Of a stretch of 64,000 nucleotides of DNA, positions 11,690 through 23,078 are shown piece after piece. The DNA comes from Gnetum montanum (taxonomy: Eukaryota; Streptophyta; Gnetopsida; Gnetales; Gnetaceae), in contig MNCI01037971.1 in NCBI GenBank assembly GCA_015680685.1, forward strand, positions 5,385 through 69,384, written 5' to 3'. The translations under genes were made by a program, and so were the position numbers. Within the stretch, counting starts at the first letter, position 1, and each line of letters begins with the position of its first letter. The notes below the pieces were generated by a model that made no database searches, had not been told where the DNA came from, and saw nothing but the letters and a program-made list of their open reading frames with translations.

Positions 11690-12860
11690 ATCAACCAACT
11701 TATTTGACACACCTTGTACTCATTGAGGTACAACACATTTGCATAGGATTAGCATTTTTTTAGTGGTTTCATAGGTTTAGCATCAGCATGCTTTCATAGG
11801 TTTAGCATAGTTATAGTTTGCAAGATTAGCATCATTACATTTTGCAAGTTTAACATTATGCATAGCTTGCAAAATTTTAGCAAATGTTTTCTAACTCTGG
11901 ACTGCCTCTATGGAGAGCATAGTTCAAAAATCCCAAATTATTTTTGTAAATTTAGACTATTGCAGTGGAGAGCATAGTCCAAAATTTTCAAATTTTTTTT
12001 AACTTTGGACTATCTTCATGGAGAGCATAGTCTAGAACTACAAATTTTTCTAACTACCTAACCATGCTTTCTATAGAGTATAGTCCCTAAAATCTAACTT
12101 TTGAGGCTACCATTTTATCAAAAACTTGGCATCAACTAAGCCTCCAAGGTGTGGGGAGTGCAGTCTTGGCTACGATAGTAAGAATTAAAGTCTTATCCAT
12201 TACACCAATGCTCTCTGCATACCACCCCATCATGCTTTATGCATCGTACCCTACTGTGATGTAGCAAGACCCATCCCACCATGCCCTACATGGCACATCA
12301 TAATATAGCATCATGCATCATGCATCATGCCCATTGCACTGTGATTCATCCTACCCTATTGCTATCACTGACAAAATTCTCAAAAAGGAAAAGACAAAAT
12401 ACAGAAACACACCTTAGCACTGAGTGCCCTTTCCCCTTCCTTCATCGCTATTGCCCCAAACCTCCCATAAAAATCCTCATCCCCTTGGCCACTACCAAAA
12501 TCCTCATGATGGGCCACCCTTGGCCACTACCAAAATCCTAATCCCCATGGGTTGCCCCTCAACCAGTGCACCCCCTACCTCCCATGATAACATTTTATCC
12601 CCTATTGTAGCTACACTAGCAAGCACCATAATTATGCCTTCAAAACCTTGGCAAAATCCCATGCAAAATTTTTCAAAAGAAGCTAACCAAAATCCTTTGC
12701 AACTATGTGAACCCTCCTTGCCATCACTATGTTGTGCTAAAATCATGAGTAGTGGTGGTGGCCCTACCATGGTAGGGCACATCATAAAGCCTATGCTCCA
12801 AATCCTCATAAAGACAAGAACAAACATAGTGAAAAAACAAAGGGAAGAGTGTAGTCAAGG
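11690..12860. repeat. Non-coding interval with GAGAGCATAGTC tandem units
   Basis: At 11890-12080 a unit of about 70 bp ending in GGAGAGCATAGTC is repeated about four times with an AATTTTT-rich spacer. Short direct repeats (CATCATG near 12310 and ACTACCAAAATCCT near 12490 and 12525) follow. The frames at 12424-12867 plus and 12504-12827 minus look like chance openings in C-rich sequence. No domain is seen. Confidence 0.5.
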
Positions 12861-12864
12861 TACC

Positions 12865-13025
12865 TGAGAGATGCCAACAACCTCCTTTCTTCCACATGCA
12901 TCTATGGTAGGTCACCTAGTGCTCGTTCTTCCTCATCCACATTTGTGAGTCTAGGTGCAAGCATCCACTCCCATGCATCATCTTGCTTCAACTACGCTCT
13001 TTGATGGTAGCACGCAACAACAATA
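12865..13025 (-). other. Short antisense protein-like fragment
   Basis: On the minus strand this stretch reads with few stops and mixed codons (for example QDDAWEWMLAPRLTNVDEEER) and may be an upstream exon or N-terminal part of the antisense relic at 8850-11360. It ends near GGTACC. The link is inference from strand and position only. 13025-13680 is non-coding and T-rich, resembling 7740-7880. Confidence 0.3.
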
Positions 13026-13799
13026 GCAAGAATATGCTTTGAACTTTACATTTGAAAAATTGAAAATGACAACTTACACATGGTAAAATGCACCTATATA
13101 CACTCTTGGGATCATTTAATCACCCACCAACCTGGGACTATGGTCTACACTTAGTCAAAATTTTCAACTTTTGTGTGAGAGCATAGTCAGTTACACTTAG
13201 CCAAAATTTTCAATTTTTCATCACGTAGTGAATGCCTGAGTCGATCCTACTTCCCAAGCATGGCTAGCCTTCCCCAGAATGGCATGTATAATGTTTCTAC
13301 AGTCTATTAAGATCTAAAATTAGCACATGTGGCCTACTGAGGCCTAAAATTGACACACACATGCTTATCCCTCTGTGTAGCCTTTATGCATACTTAGGCA
13401 AATTTTCATTGCATTAATTTTTATACATTTGTGCATATTAACTTCATTAAGACAAGTGCTACTTAAAATTTTGCTAGTTTTTTTTATAAGAACATGACAT
13501 GGCCATGCATGAGTAGCTTCTCTCACCTTTGATCCTCACCGTGCCTCATGGTGATACCAAGCAATGCACTAACCCCATATTGCCTAGACCTTAACTCTAC
13601 AACCTATGTCAAATACATAGCATCCATAGAGGCATGACTAGATTGGCCCAACTATCTAGTTAAGGCTATCGATCTAGAGTCAGGGGATGTTACAGAGGAT
13701 CCCTTCATCGAGATCCCTATAAAAACACCCAATGGTAAGGAAAAAACTCTAAAATTGAGCTCCTTGTTAGATTTGAATGCTCTTGAGACATTGCTAAGA

Positions 13800-15150
13800 A
13801 GCTAAACAACATTAAGGCATTCACATGGTCATATAAGGACATGCTAGGCCTAGATCCTTGGCTAATACAACACAATATCATTCTCAATCCATACATTAAA
13901 CTAGTAAACTAGAAGGTGTGCAAGGTTAGACTTGAGGTGGTGTTGGCTATCTGTTATGAAATCAGCAAGCTTTACCAAGCTGGTTTCATTCGAGTCATTG
14001 ACTATGCAGATTGGGTCTCCAACATCATAGTTGTGCCTAAGAAAATAGAATTATATGCATTTGCATAGACTTTCAGGACCTGAATAAGAAAACCATTAAG
14101 GATGACTTCTCATTTCCCAAATCGATCAACTAATCGATACCATGGCTGGACATGCCTTGTTATCCTTCATGGATGGGTTCTTGGGCTACAACCAGATTAG
14201 GATCAACCTTGAGCACCATCTTAACACAACCATCATGACCCCCAGGGGTATGTTTTGCTATACCATGATGTCCTTTGGACTCAAGATTGTAGGAGCAATG
14301 TATCAATGTGCAATGACATACATCTTTAGCAATTACATGTTAAGCATGCTCAATGACTACATCGATGACATTGTTGATAACTCCAAAGTGGCTCACAATC
14401 ATGTAAATGATCTAGACATAGTGCTTAAATGTTGTCTAAAATGCAATCTTAGGTTGAAAGTAAAGAAGTGTGTTTTTAGTGTCAGAATGGACTAGATGAT
14501 CAATTTTGTAGTGTCCAAAGCAGGAATACGCATAGACCCCAACAAGGTTAAGGGAATAACTAACTTAGCATCCCTAGCCACCCTCAAGGAGCTATAAGGG
14601 TTGCAAGGTAGACTACAATTTATACACAAGTTTATCGCATGATTAACCAACAAGTTATAGCCAATGCAAGATCTGATCAAGAAATGAGCCCACTTCAAGT
14701 GGATAGATCAATGAGAACAAGCATTTGAGAACATTAAGCAAGATCTGGTGCAACTTCCTATGGTTCACCCTTTGCAAGGAGATAAACCTTTTGACATCTA
14801 CCTTTGTCACTTTTGACACATCCATCACTTCTTTGCTTTGCCAAAAGTAAGATGATGGCATATAGGTCCCGATTTACTACTTGAGCCATGCATTAGTAGC
14901 CCATGAAGCAAAATACAATGATGTGAAAAAGCACTACCTCACCTTAGTCTTCTCACTCAATAAGTGGAGGCATTACCTTTTTTGTAGTTAAGTTAATATC
15001 ATTTACAAAAATATTGTACTCCAAGCAATCACAATGAAAATCTAAAAGAGTAGTCATATTGCATGATGGAAAGCAATAATAGAAAAATTTGACCTACACT
15101 ATGTTGCACAAGCCTTGACCAAAGTCAATCTATAGTTGCACAACTCACAA
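13800..15150 (+). pseudogene. Element A reverse transcriptase-RNase H relic
   Basis: The N-terminal RT motif FTWSYKDMLGLDPW lies near 13820. GFIRVIDYADWVSNIIVVPK lies near 13985. The open frame 14142-14495 contains SFMDGFLGYNQIRIN, MSFGLKIVGAMYQ and the catalytic box as YIDDIV (usual YVDD). The connection region (RIDPNKVKGI) is near 14530. The RNase H part reads IYYLSHALVAHEAKYN near 14880 and ends near 15140. Together they would have copied element RNA into DNA. Several stops and a frameshift after 14040 disable it. Integrase should follow but the 3' LTR starts within about 80 bp. Confidence 0.85.
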
Positions 15151-15216
15151 CTTCACCCATAAATGATCAAGCAACTATAGAGTTGGAGTACCTTGATGAG
15201 CATGTTAACGGTGTTA

Positions 15217-15980
15217 GTTAAGTGCATTGTAGTCCTCTTAGCACATGCACATGTAGTTGGAAGCATAGTCATGTTCTCATAGTCTTGTAAATTCTAGCAA
15301 AAAAATGCTAAGCATAACATCACTTACCTCAGTGGAGAGCGTAGTTAGATGCAGTGTAGTCCCAACCATCCCACTACCATGTGGTAATCAATTTTCATTT
15401 CATGCTAATCCTAGTTCTATAAATACCCCAGCCCTCTACACTTTAGGGGTTGGAAAAATTGAAGCAAGGTTAGGAAATTTGGAGCACATTTGACATTTTG
15501 ACAAGTCGAGGCATTGGCAAATTTTGAGTTAGCATTTGGCAAGGTTTCATGCCACTGTAGCTCACTGTAGAACACTGTGTACCTTCTCATCCCTTTGGAA
15601 GTTAACTACGCTCAACCCCATTTGGGTTGGTGTCTCATTCTCTGTCACTCACTTTCTATGAATTTTTAGCATTTTTACTAGTATTTTGGCATTTTACCTA
15701 CATTTTCTATTGCTCTCATGCACTACTATGCATTGACATCTTCATTTTGCACCAAAAACCCTTGACTATGCTCACCATAGTTGATACCATTGATACTATA
15801 AACACCACATGAATACTTTGCATCATTTGTCATCTCATTTGGTAAGTCCTCATTTGATTGATAAGACTATTTTGGGCACCCTATCTCTACCTCTAGCAAT
15901 CCCTCATGTAGACTCAGGGTTAGGACTCTATGCCCATGAACCCCTTAGTGTTCCAACCACCAAAATTTTTGGTCACTACA
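15217..15980 (+). mobile_element. Element A 3' LTR (5'-truncated)
   Basis: Aligns with 2594-3484, including TATAAATA at 15418-15425 and the end ...CACTACA at 15980. Its left edge joins decayed RNase H sequence with no polypurine tract, so the deletion that removed integrase probably also removed upstream U3. Element B's LTR starts within 3 bp of its right end, so A may have inserted into B's LTR. Confidence 0.75.
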
Positions 15981-15982
15981 AA

Positions 15983-16291
15983 TGTCTACTATTTTTGCAA
16001 TATGTCTTCTCCAAGGTCAAGATGTTTCATACATAGGCAATACATCCTCCCCAATAATTTTTGCACTTAGGTGAGATGTCTCCCCTATGATGTCTTCTTC
16101 TCAAATAAGATGTCTTGACTGATCTGACTACCAAAATAGCAAGACATATTCTCTCATCTTATAACATTTCTTGCTAATCCTAGGCCTTTGCTAAGAGATA
16201 TTCTTGCCCTCTAAGAAATCTTCCTCAAGCCCAAAACTTGTAAAACTTATATATTGGGAAACAAAAAAGGATTAGAAGAGGTTTTCATACA
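15983..16291 (-). mobile_element. Element B 3' LTR, partial
   Basis: Aligns with 20457-20791, including repeated AGATGTCTTCTTCTC-type phrases and AGAAATCTTC.TCAAGCCCAAAAC. On the minus strand it begins TGTATGAAAACC directly after a purine tract (GAAGGGTGGGAAAGC, complement of about 16295-16309), the expected plus-strand primer site. Only about the first third of the LTR remains; the rest is missing where element A begins. Confidence 0.75.
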
Positions 16292-17560
16292 TTAGCTTTC
16301 CCACCCTTCAAAAGTGAACTCACATGAATAGGGAAATAGGGGTTGAACTGATTTCCCCACTCATGAGGTTTGGTCTCATGGATCCATATAACATCATCAA
16401 TGGAATAATCCTTCCAATGGATCGAATATTCATGCCTCATGACTTCTTGAGTGCTTGAAGCTTCCCTTTTCTTGAGTATGATTAACTTATTCTCCATTAA
16501 AGGCTTGGATTGATCAATAGCCCCCTTCAACTCATCAATGCTATCTTATATGGTCTCCTCATCAGCTGGTCCATGATAGTGCATGATATTTGAAATATTA
16601 AACATGAAAGACATATCAACATCACTTGATATATTAATATTAAGAGCATTATATTTGATCTTAGCCTTGATTTTAAAATGCCCTAGCTTCTTGGCTTTCA
16701 ATTTGGAGAAGTTAACACTTATTAATTGCTTCTTCTTCAGGTGCACATAAACCAAGTCACCAACCTCAAAATTAGACTTTCATTTACTCTCATTTCTCTT
16801 GAGAACTCTCTCTTTAGCCTTCTTCTTAAGATTTTATTTTACTTATGCATGAAGATTCCTCATCTCTTGCACAAAATTAGCACTAAGTTGAGCTTCACCA
16901 TCAAAGATCTTCCAAGTGTCCATCATCTTTTGAAAAAACCCATAGTTTACCTTAAATGGGCTTTTGCCAATAGCAACATGAAAAGAATTATTATATGAAA
17001 ACTCAAAATGACCCAACAAGTTCTCCCACCTATTTATCTCTCCATCACATAAATAGCTCAATATGGTTGGCAAGGATTGATATAGCACCTCAATTTGGTC
17101 ATTATATTGTGATTGATATGCATTAGAAAAATTCAAATCTATCCCTAAAATTTTCCAAAGGGATCTCTATAAGTGAATTTTGAACTTGGATTCTCTATCA
17201 CTAACAATATTTAAAGGATTACCATGCATCTTGATAACATGCTAGAAAATAAAATTTGCAACATGAGAAGCATCATTCATCTTCTTACATGAAGTAACAT
17301 GTTCCATCTTGGAGAACTTATTAACAACAACAAAAATTACATCATTTCCACTATTCGTCTCTAGAATACCACTCAACAAATCCATAGACATACTTTCCCA
17401 GGGACATTTGGGAATTGGCAAAGGCATATAGTATCCATCCACACCTTTACCTCCTTTGAACTTCTAACATGTCAAGCACTCCGCATATTTTGAAAATTTT
17501 ATTACCATACCAAGATAAAAAGAGTGCTTACTCAAAATTCCAATGTTATATTCTAATCCA
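16292..17560 (-). pseudogene. Element B integrase with C-terminal chromodomain, relic
   Basis: Right to left on the minus strand: the zinc-binding end (CLTC then KFKGGKGVDGYY near 17450), the catalytic core start PWESMSMDLLSG with the first catalytic Asp (17242-17442), NNSFHVAIGKSPFKVNYGF in 16843-17136, the SH3-like C-terminal domain (VYVHLKKKQL...KLKAKKLGHFKI, 16546-16755), and a chromodomain with YSIHWKDYSIDDVIW (16285-16530). The enzyme would have inserted the DNA copy into the genome. The core is broken between 17140 and 17240 by stops and a frameshift. Confidence 0.85.
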
Positions 17561-17639
17561 AGTGACCTGTCATGCCACTATACTACTTTTCTAATACAAT
17601 ATTTTTCCTAAAATCATAGTTAGGAATACATACCTTTCC

Positions 17640-18145
17640 ATTCTTAAATAATAGTTGATATTAAATATGATAGTTACTTCATTGGTCTATCCTACTCATA
17701 AATGTCTCTTTGAGGCTCCTCCAAAGCTATCCAAAATTGTTATCATGGTCATACAAAGAAGAAAAATCATCCATACTTTCCACATAAGGTACGTTGAAAT
17801 TAACCACATGCATCAACTACCATATTGGTTGACAAAATTGAACTCCTATAACTATGCAGTCCACTTCATGTGCTTTCCACTTAAATTATGTTTTAAGTTT
17901 AGAAATTAAAGTGCTTTATGGTCTGTTATCAAATTGATCTCCTTATGTAACAAGTAATGTCTCCAATGCTTGATTACTTGAAGAATATCATACAATTCAT
18001 TCTCATATATGCTATAATTTTTTCTTCCTTCATTCAAATTTTTTGAAAATAAATGAATAGGCCTACTTCTTTTGAAAGTACCCTACTAATGGCAAGTCCA
18101 CTTGCATTTACCTTGACCTGAAAAATCTTCTAAAAATATTGAATT
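17640..18145 (-). pseudogene. Element B RNase H relic
   Basis: The minus strand near 17930-18070 reads PIHLFSKNLNEGRKNYSIYE followed by HWRHYLLHKEINLITDHKAL, the signature of the Ty3/gypsy RNase H domain that removes template RNA. Sequence leftwards to 17640 is decayed linker to integrase. No YxDD box or other RT motif is found between here and the protease. Confidence 0.75.
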
Positions 18146-18289
18146 GCAAACACCAATTCACTAGTAATTTCTTTTCAATAAGACAAAACTCCCTTTGTTT
18201 TTATTATTGAAAGCATAGAGGCATAGAGGCATAATCTATTAGAGGTACATCACATTTTGCAACATCATGAAAACCTCCAATTTTAGATC

Positions 18290-18440
18290 TCTAGAAAACT
18301 AATGTACTTTATTGGGTCTTAGATGAGGATTAGTTATCAAACATAATCTAGTAACTTCCCTAGAATAAATAAAATTTTTTAAAGCTTCTCCATCAATCAA
18401 AACATGAATCCATTTTTCACTAAGCAAACATCTAGCCCCA
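18290..18440 (-). pseudogene. Element B protease remnant
   Basis: The minus strand reads HVLIDGEALKNFIYSREVTR near 18350-18410. This resembles the retropepsin active-site region (Asp-Ser/Thr-Gly then a NFI motif) with the active-site triplet altered to DGE. It is short and is followed by stops. Identification rests on position between gag and RNase H plus this motif. Confidence 0.5.
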
Positions 18441-18539
18441 ACCTAAAAAAAAAATTCTATTAGGGTGATGACCTCTATTTACATTTCTCATGAATGCATA
18501 ATAATTTAATTTAGAAACATCCTTAATTTTTGCAGCATT

Positions 18540-19745
18540 AGGATTATCTCTCTCCATGGTTTTCACATCTTTGCCCTTGGATGCCTTGTGAAGTGGACAT
18601 TCCCATTGCTTGTATCCTCATTCTCCACACTTAAAGCATTAAATTTTTTATCAGATTCTACCTTTACCCTTGCCTTCCTTACCTTGGTCCTTCTTGGCTT
18701 TGCTCTTCTCATCACCTCTTTCAATGTTCTTATCATAACCACCCTCTATTTTTGTATCCACATAATTTCTTCTTAGTCTTGAGTATTAAATCATAAGACT
18801 CATTATGAATTTTTTGCTTATAAAAGATAACTCCTATTGGTATGTCATTTTGATACCTCCTAAAAGAATTAAAGCTTGCTCATATTCTTCCTAGTTTACC
18901 TTATCTTGATGGAATAGATCACAAAGTTTGATGTAGAATTATTGGACATCCTTGTCACCTTGCATTAGGAAGTTTTCCTTTATAATGGTTTCTTATCTAT
19001 GATGATATTTTTCAAATTTTCTCTTTAACTTGCATTTCATCATATCCCAATTTCTAATAGGTTGACCATTTCATCTATGATAACCCTAGGACTCCTTTTC
19101 CTACTATGTAGAAGCAATACCTTCTAATCTAGATTTAGCAATAAGTATCCTAAAGTTATTTGATATCTCTTCAAACTAAAAATTCTTTTTAAGTGTATTT
19201 AGCCAACTCAAAAAAGCATTGGTATCATCTACATCATTGAAAGTCTTCAATTCCATCTACATAAGTCTTAAAACACCTTTGAATGCTCTAGAAAGTGTTT
19301 TCTCATATTCCTCCTCAAGCTTTCTTAGAGAAGAAGTTTTTAATACCATTGGAGCCCTCAAATTTCTCATCTAAGGAATAGGATTCCTTTCCATTGAAAT
19401 CATTGGCTGATGGTTTTCTACACTCCCATAGTTAGATTTTCCTTCCTTTTCATCTACTCCATATTCACCTAGTTATGAAAATTCTCCATATGAATCTGCA
19501 TGCTTTTCACCTCTATGTGTCTTGATTTGGCTAGGACTGCAATTCCTTTCTACCTTTATGCTAATTTCATCTAACCAAAAAACCATCATTTGGAATGAAA
19601 ACTTAATTCTTTTCCTATTTTGATTTAGAGCTGCACTTTTTTTTTCTTAGGTGCCTTCTAAAATTGACAATATCCTCAACCAATTTGGAAGTGAAAATCA
19701 ACACAAAACTAAGCTTCAAAGCTAAGATTTGATCACAAAGCTTAG
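18540..19745 (-). pseudogene. Element B gag relic
   Basis: The minus strand reads as chromovirus Gag: FNDVDDTNAFLSWLNTLKKNF near 19230, then LKRKFEKYHHR near 19000, then a Lys/Glu-rich tail near 18700, and a zinc-knuckle-like stretch (GYK then WECP) near 18600. Stops fall mainly at Gln or Trp positions, so no open frame of useful length remains. The start next to the primer site is near 19740. Confidence 0.75.
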
Positions 19746-19751
19746 CATAAA

Positions 19752-19763
19752 GCTCTAATACCA
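19752..19763 (-). promoter_or_regulatory. Element B primer binding site (initiator-Met tRNA type)
   Basis: The minus strand reads TGGTATTAGAGC, one change (C to T) from TGGTATCAGAGC, the sequence complementary to the 3' end of plant initiator methionine tRNA. It sits just inside the right-hand LTR as required for minus-strand priming. Confidence 0.8.
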
Positions 19764-20791
19764 ATAATTCTAGAGCAAGTTCACTTCAAAAATAAATCAT
19801 CTTCATGTACTTACTGTAGATATTATACAAAGATAAACCTTTTTGCTAAAAGATAAGAAAATTAGCTATCTTCAATTAAATTATTAGAAGATTACAATAA
19901 GATTCTCAAAACTGACAAACAACAAGAACCTATCATACTTAACTAATATTTTAGAGCATAAGGCTTGAAAACCACATATTGTTTATTCTTAATGCAAGAC
20001 ACAACCAATAGAAAACCCCTTCCATAACCTGGGACTAAGATCTCAACTCACATGCAAGACATAAGAGAATAAAACACATAGACCAGCACACCATAAGTTG
20101 ATCTTGGAGTTTCTGTCACCAATTGCACTCAATCAATGTGCTTATCCACACTTTCTTGCTTCGCTCTTCACATTCAAGACCTCTCTCTCTTACTTGTGGT
20201 CCTCAATAACGATGAATACAATAATATTCATAACAAATTGGAAGACATGAAACCTAGAAACCTTTCCTCAACTTAATTTGAGGCTCTTCAAATGTTTCCC
20301 ATGTCTTCTTACCTTCTCCCTAGCTATTTTCATTCTTTTTCATCTTGTTTTGGACATTTTTCAAATTGGGATGAGTGTTTTTGAAAGTTTTCTTTGCCAT
20401 ATTGACCATCTCTAACCTTACCATGATGTCTCCTATGAAAACCCAACTCTTAGAAAAGACATACTATTTTTGGAAGACATCTTCTCTTAGGCCATGATGT
20501 CTCATGCATAGGTAATATTTGTTGCATGTAGGAAAGATGTCTTATGTAATGCATCTTCTAGCTTCAGGAGACATCTCTATCAAGATGTCTTCTTCTTAGA
20601 TAAGATGTCTTAATTGAGATGACTATCAAAATAATAGGACATCTCATCTTCTCTTCAAATGTCACCTATTAATTCTAGGCGTCTGTCAAAATGTCCTCTT
20701 GCCCTTCAAGAAATCTTCTTCAAGCCCAAAACCTACAAAACACACACATAGGAAAGAACAAAGGGAATCAATAGAGGTGTTTCTAAACTAC
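19764..20791 (-). mobile_element. Element B 5' LTR
   Basis: Bounded by the primer site on the left and by homology to the start of the partial 3' LTR on the right (20457-20791 aligns with 15983-16291). The right part holds repeated AAGATGTCTTC and GATGTCTC phrases. The outer end is approximate because its terminal TG appears decayed to TA. Confidence 0.65.
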
Positions 20792-22337
20792 TATTGATAT
20801 AACATTAGATCGTATTATAAAATATAATCTTATATTAAATCACCAAGAATAAAATAAATAGTTAAGAAAAGGTCCTAGGTTCAAAATACTAGGGTATTAT
20901 ACTTTGTTTATGCTTATTATTTACATTCTTAATATTCTATCTAGCCTACATGAAATTCTCATCAAAATAAGTCTTCTAAGTATCTTATTATTATGAATGT
21001 ATAACTTGCTTTATTACTACAAGTAAAATTTACTCAAGCTTTTTATAATTTCTTTCAAGATTTCTTTTATTATGTGATACATCCATATATTTTTTCTTGA
21101 TTCTTTGGCTGGCTTTGTATGAAAAATGTTTCGATTTCTATTTTTTTCCTTAAGAAGAAATTCTAAGTTGTAATAAAAAATGTAAATGATGATGATATCA
21201 TTTCACTGATTCCTATCCAACTTTCAACTCCTTAATAAATTCAATTCCTTTATGAAAATAAAAAATAAAATCAATACAAAAGTTACCTTAAGGTTTTGTG
21301 AAAATAAATGAAGAATATTAAGTAAATCTCTCAAGGTCATTACAGATGAGAAGATTCAAAGTTTTTATCCATTCTAATAATTGTTAATCCATATTTTGAA
21401 TACTACTATCTACAAAATGTTATGCTCAGTTATGATCTTTAACAATGTATAAACTATCAAAATTATGTTATCAATAAATAATTTTTATTTATTGTAAACC
21501 TATTATTTTATTAAAATAATCAGAAACGAACATTGAGTCTTTTGCTACAAATTCCATAATATCTCTACCTAAGAAATAGAAAGGATGATTATGAGATAAC
21601 TTTATAGTATCATAGTATGTAATATCTCTAAGGATAAAATAGCATATGGCAAGGAAAGCATAATCATGGTGGCATAATAATTTTATCTAAATATACTATT
21701 TATGATCATCTATTTTTTCTAAAGCACACAATTTCAAGAGATTTCCTCACCAACTTTACATCACCACTAAAAGCTTTACCTCTTCATCCTATAATGTTTG
21801 TTATAAAAAATTTTATAAATTTATAAATTAAAAAATCTATAAAACTAAAATCTTACCAAGCTTAAAAAAATCCAAAACATCAAAGCTATGAAATAAACTA
21901 ATGTTATTTAACAAAATAACTTTATTTTCAATTCTACAATCTACATTAAGCAATCTACAACATAGAGGACATACGTATTTTATCAATAATTTTTGGAATA
22001 CTACTTATTTGTAATGACTACCATGATGCTAGCATTTAGGTATGCAATAATATCCTTTTCACATGTTACCTTAACTTTTTTCCATTTTTCATCCCTTTTT
22101 GCAAGTTACTTTCTAGTGAGATCTTTCATGATCCAATATTTTGTGAATGTACAAAAGTGAATGTGAATGTTAAAAAATCAAAAATGTTAATTTGTGAAAC
22201 TAGTAAGAGAAATTACAAATTTTAAATAAATAATAAAAGACTTGAAAATTTGAGTACATATAGATATTTAGGAATAAAATGCTATTAATGTTATAACTAG
22301 AACATTGTATATCATAATGGGTTACAAATGGTTATGA
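20792..22337. other. AT-rich interval, nothing recognised
   Basis: About 1.5 kb of AT-rich sequence on both strands with no ORF, no LTR pairing within the window and no retrotransposon motif I can see. It separates element B from the left LTR of element C. Confidence 0.6.
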
Positions 22338-23066
22338 TGAAGAGCTTCCATGGATTCCATAGTCTAAGCTCTCTTGATGTCACAAAAATAACAAATTTGA
22401 ATAAGAAAATCAAATGAAAGCTTTATTCTTACTCAAATGGAGAAATTACAACTAAAATGAAGCACAAATTTCCAAGGATAGACAAGATATTCAATCAAAT
22501 TCTCACACTCTCACATGGATGCTGATCAAGGTACTTAGCCAAGAATATTTCTCTCTACTCTTCTCTCAACTCACCTCTCATTCCCTAAACTCTCTTAACT
22601 AAAATGAAGGCCCAAGAGTTCTATTTATATTTTTCCCCCTTGTCTCTTTATCTTTCCTCTTTAAATTTAAAATTTAAATCCTTAAAAACTCATAGGAAAT
22701 TGTCTAGTGTCCATCTAGGATGTCTCGAAGGAGAATGGGATGTCTCATCCAAAAGTGGATATTAATAGCTTGGAAGTCCCGAAATCATGTAGGAAATCTT
22801 GGTTGGGATGTCTAAAATGAAGTTGGGACATCTCAACTACATTTAAGATGTCTCAACTATAGTTGGGACGTCCCACCTATAAGGGAAAAATACAAAGATG
22901 TTTTTTTTAAGGCTTGGAACCTTCAAACACCTCCAAAAACGTCTTCATATCCTCCAAAACCTCCTAAAATTATCAAACTAGTCCCAAACACTTCCAAAAA
23001 TGTGAAAATGCAAGGGAAAGATCTCATCATTAGAGATATGTTACATTGACCTATTTGATGTTCACA
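22338..23066 (-). mobile_element. Element C 3' LTR
   Basis: Aligns over its length with 41786-42541. On the minus strand it has a TATA box (complement of 22622-22630), a poly(A) signal (complement of 22422-22427) and, upstream of the TATA box, a cluster of GATGTCTC and GGGACGTCCC-like motifs at about 22710-22890. It ends ...TTCACA. Next to it at 23071-23090 the minus strand reads GAAGGAGGATAGTG, a good polypurine tract. Confidence 0.8.
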
Positions 23067-23078
23067 TTAGCACTATCC

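Larger units (their letters stand above)
2358..15980 (+). mobile_element. Element A: Tat/Ogre-like Ty3/gypsy LTR retrotransposon relic
   Basis: Two related LTRs (2358-3484 and 15217-15980) flank gag, protease, a long middle region and RT-RNase H, all plus strand. The protein signatures fit the Tat branch: a Cys/His region near the end of gag followed by a MIDRGEL motif, and an RT reading SFMDGFLGYNQI then YIDDIV. Integrase is absent: after RNase H the sequence passes directly into the 3' LTR. Every domain has stops, so the copy is dead. The 5' LTR is cut at the N at 2357, and the 3' LTR lacks its upstream part compared with solo LTR E. Confidence 0.85.
15983..20791 (-). mobile_element. Element B: chromovirus-type Ty3/gypsy relic, RT deleted
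   Basis: Minus-strand order from right to left: 5' LTR, primer site, gag, protease, RNase H, integrase, chromodomain, polypurine tract, partial 3' LTR. The chromodomain at the integrase end defines it as a chromovirus; such domains are thought to guide insertion to marked chromatin. RT is missing between protease (about 18.35 kb) and RNase H (about 18.1 kb). At 4.8 kb it is shorter than usual for the group. Confidence 0.85.

Noticed and set aside
12281-12867. Pro/Ser-rich plus frames between repeats in element A
   Set aside because: C-rich low-complexity sequence with short direct repeats; no conserved motif.
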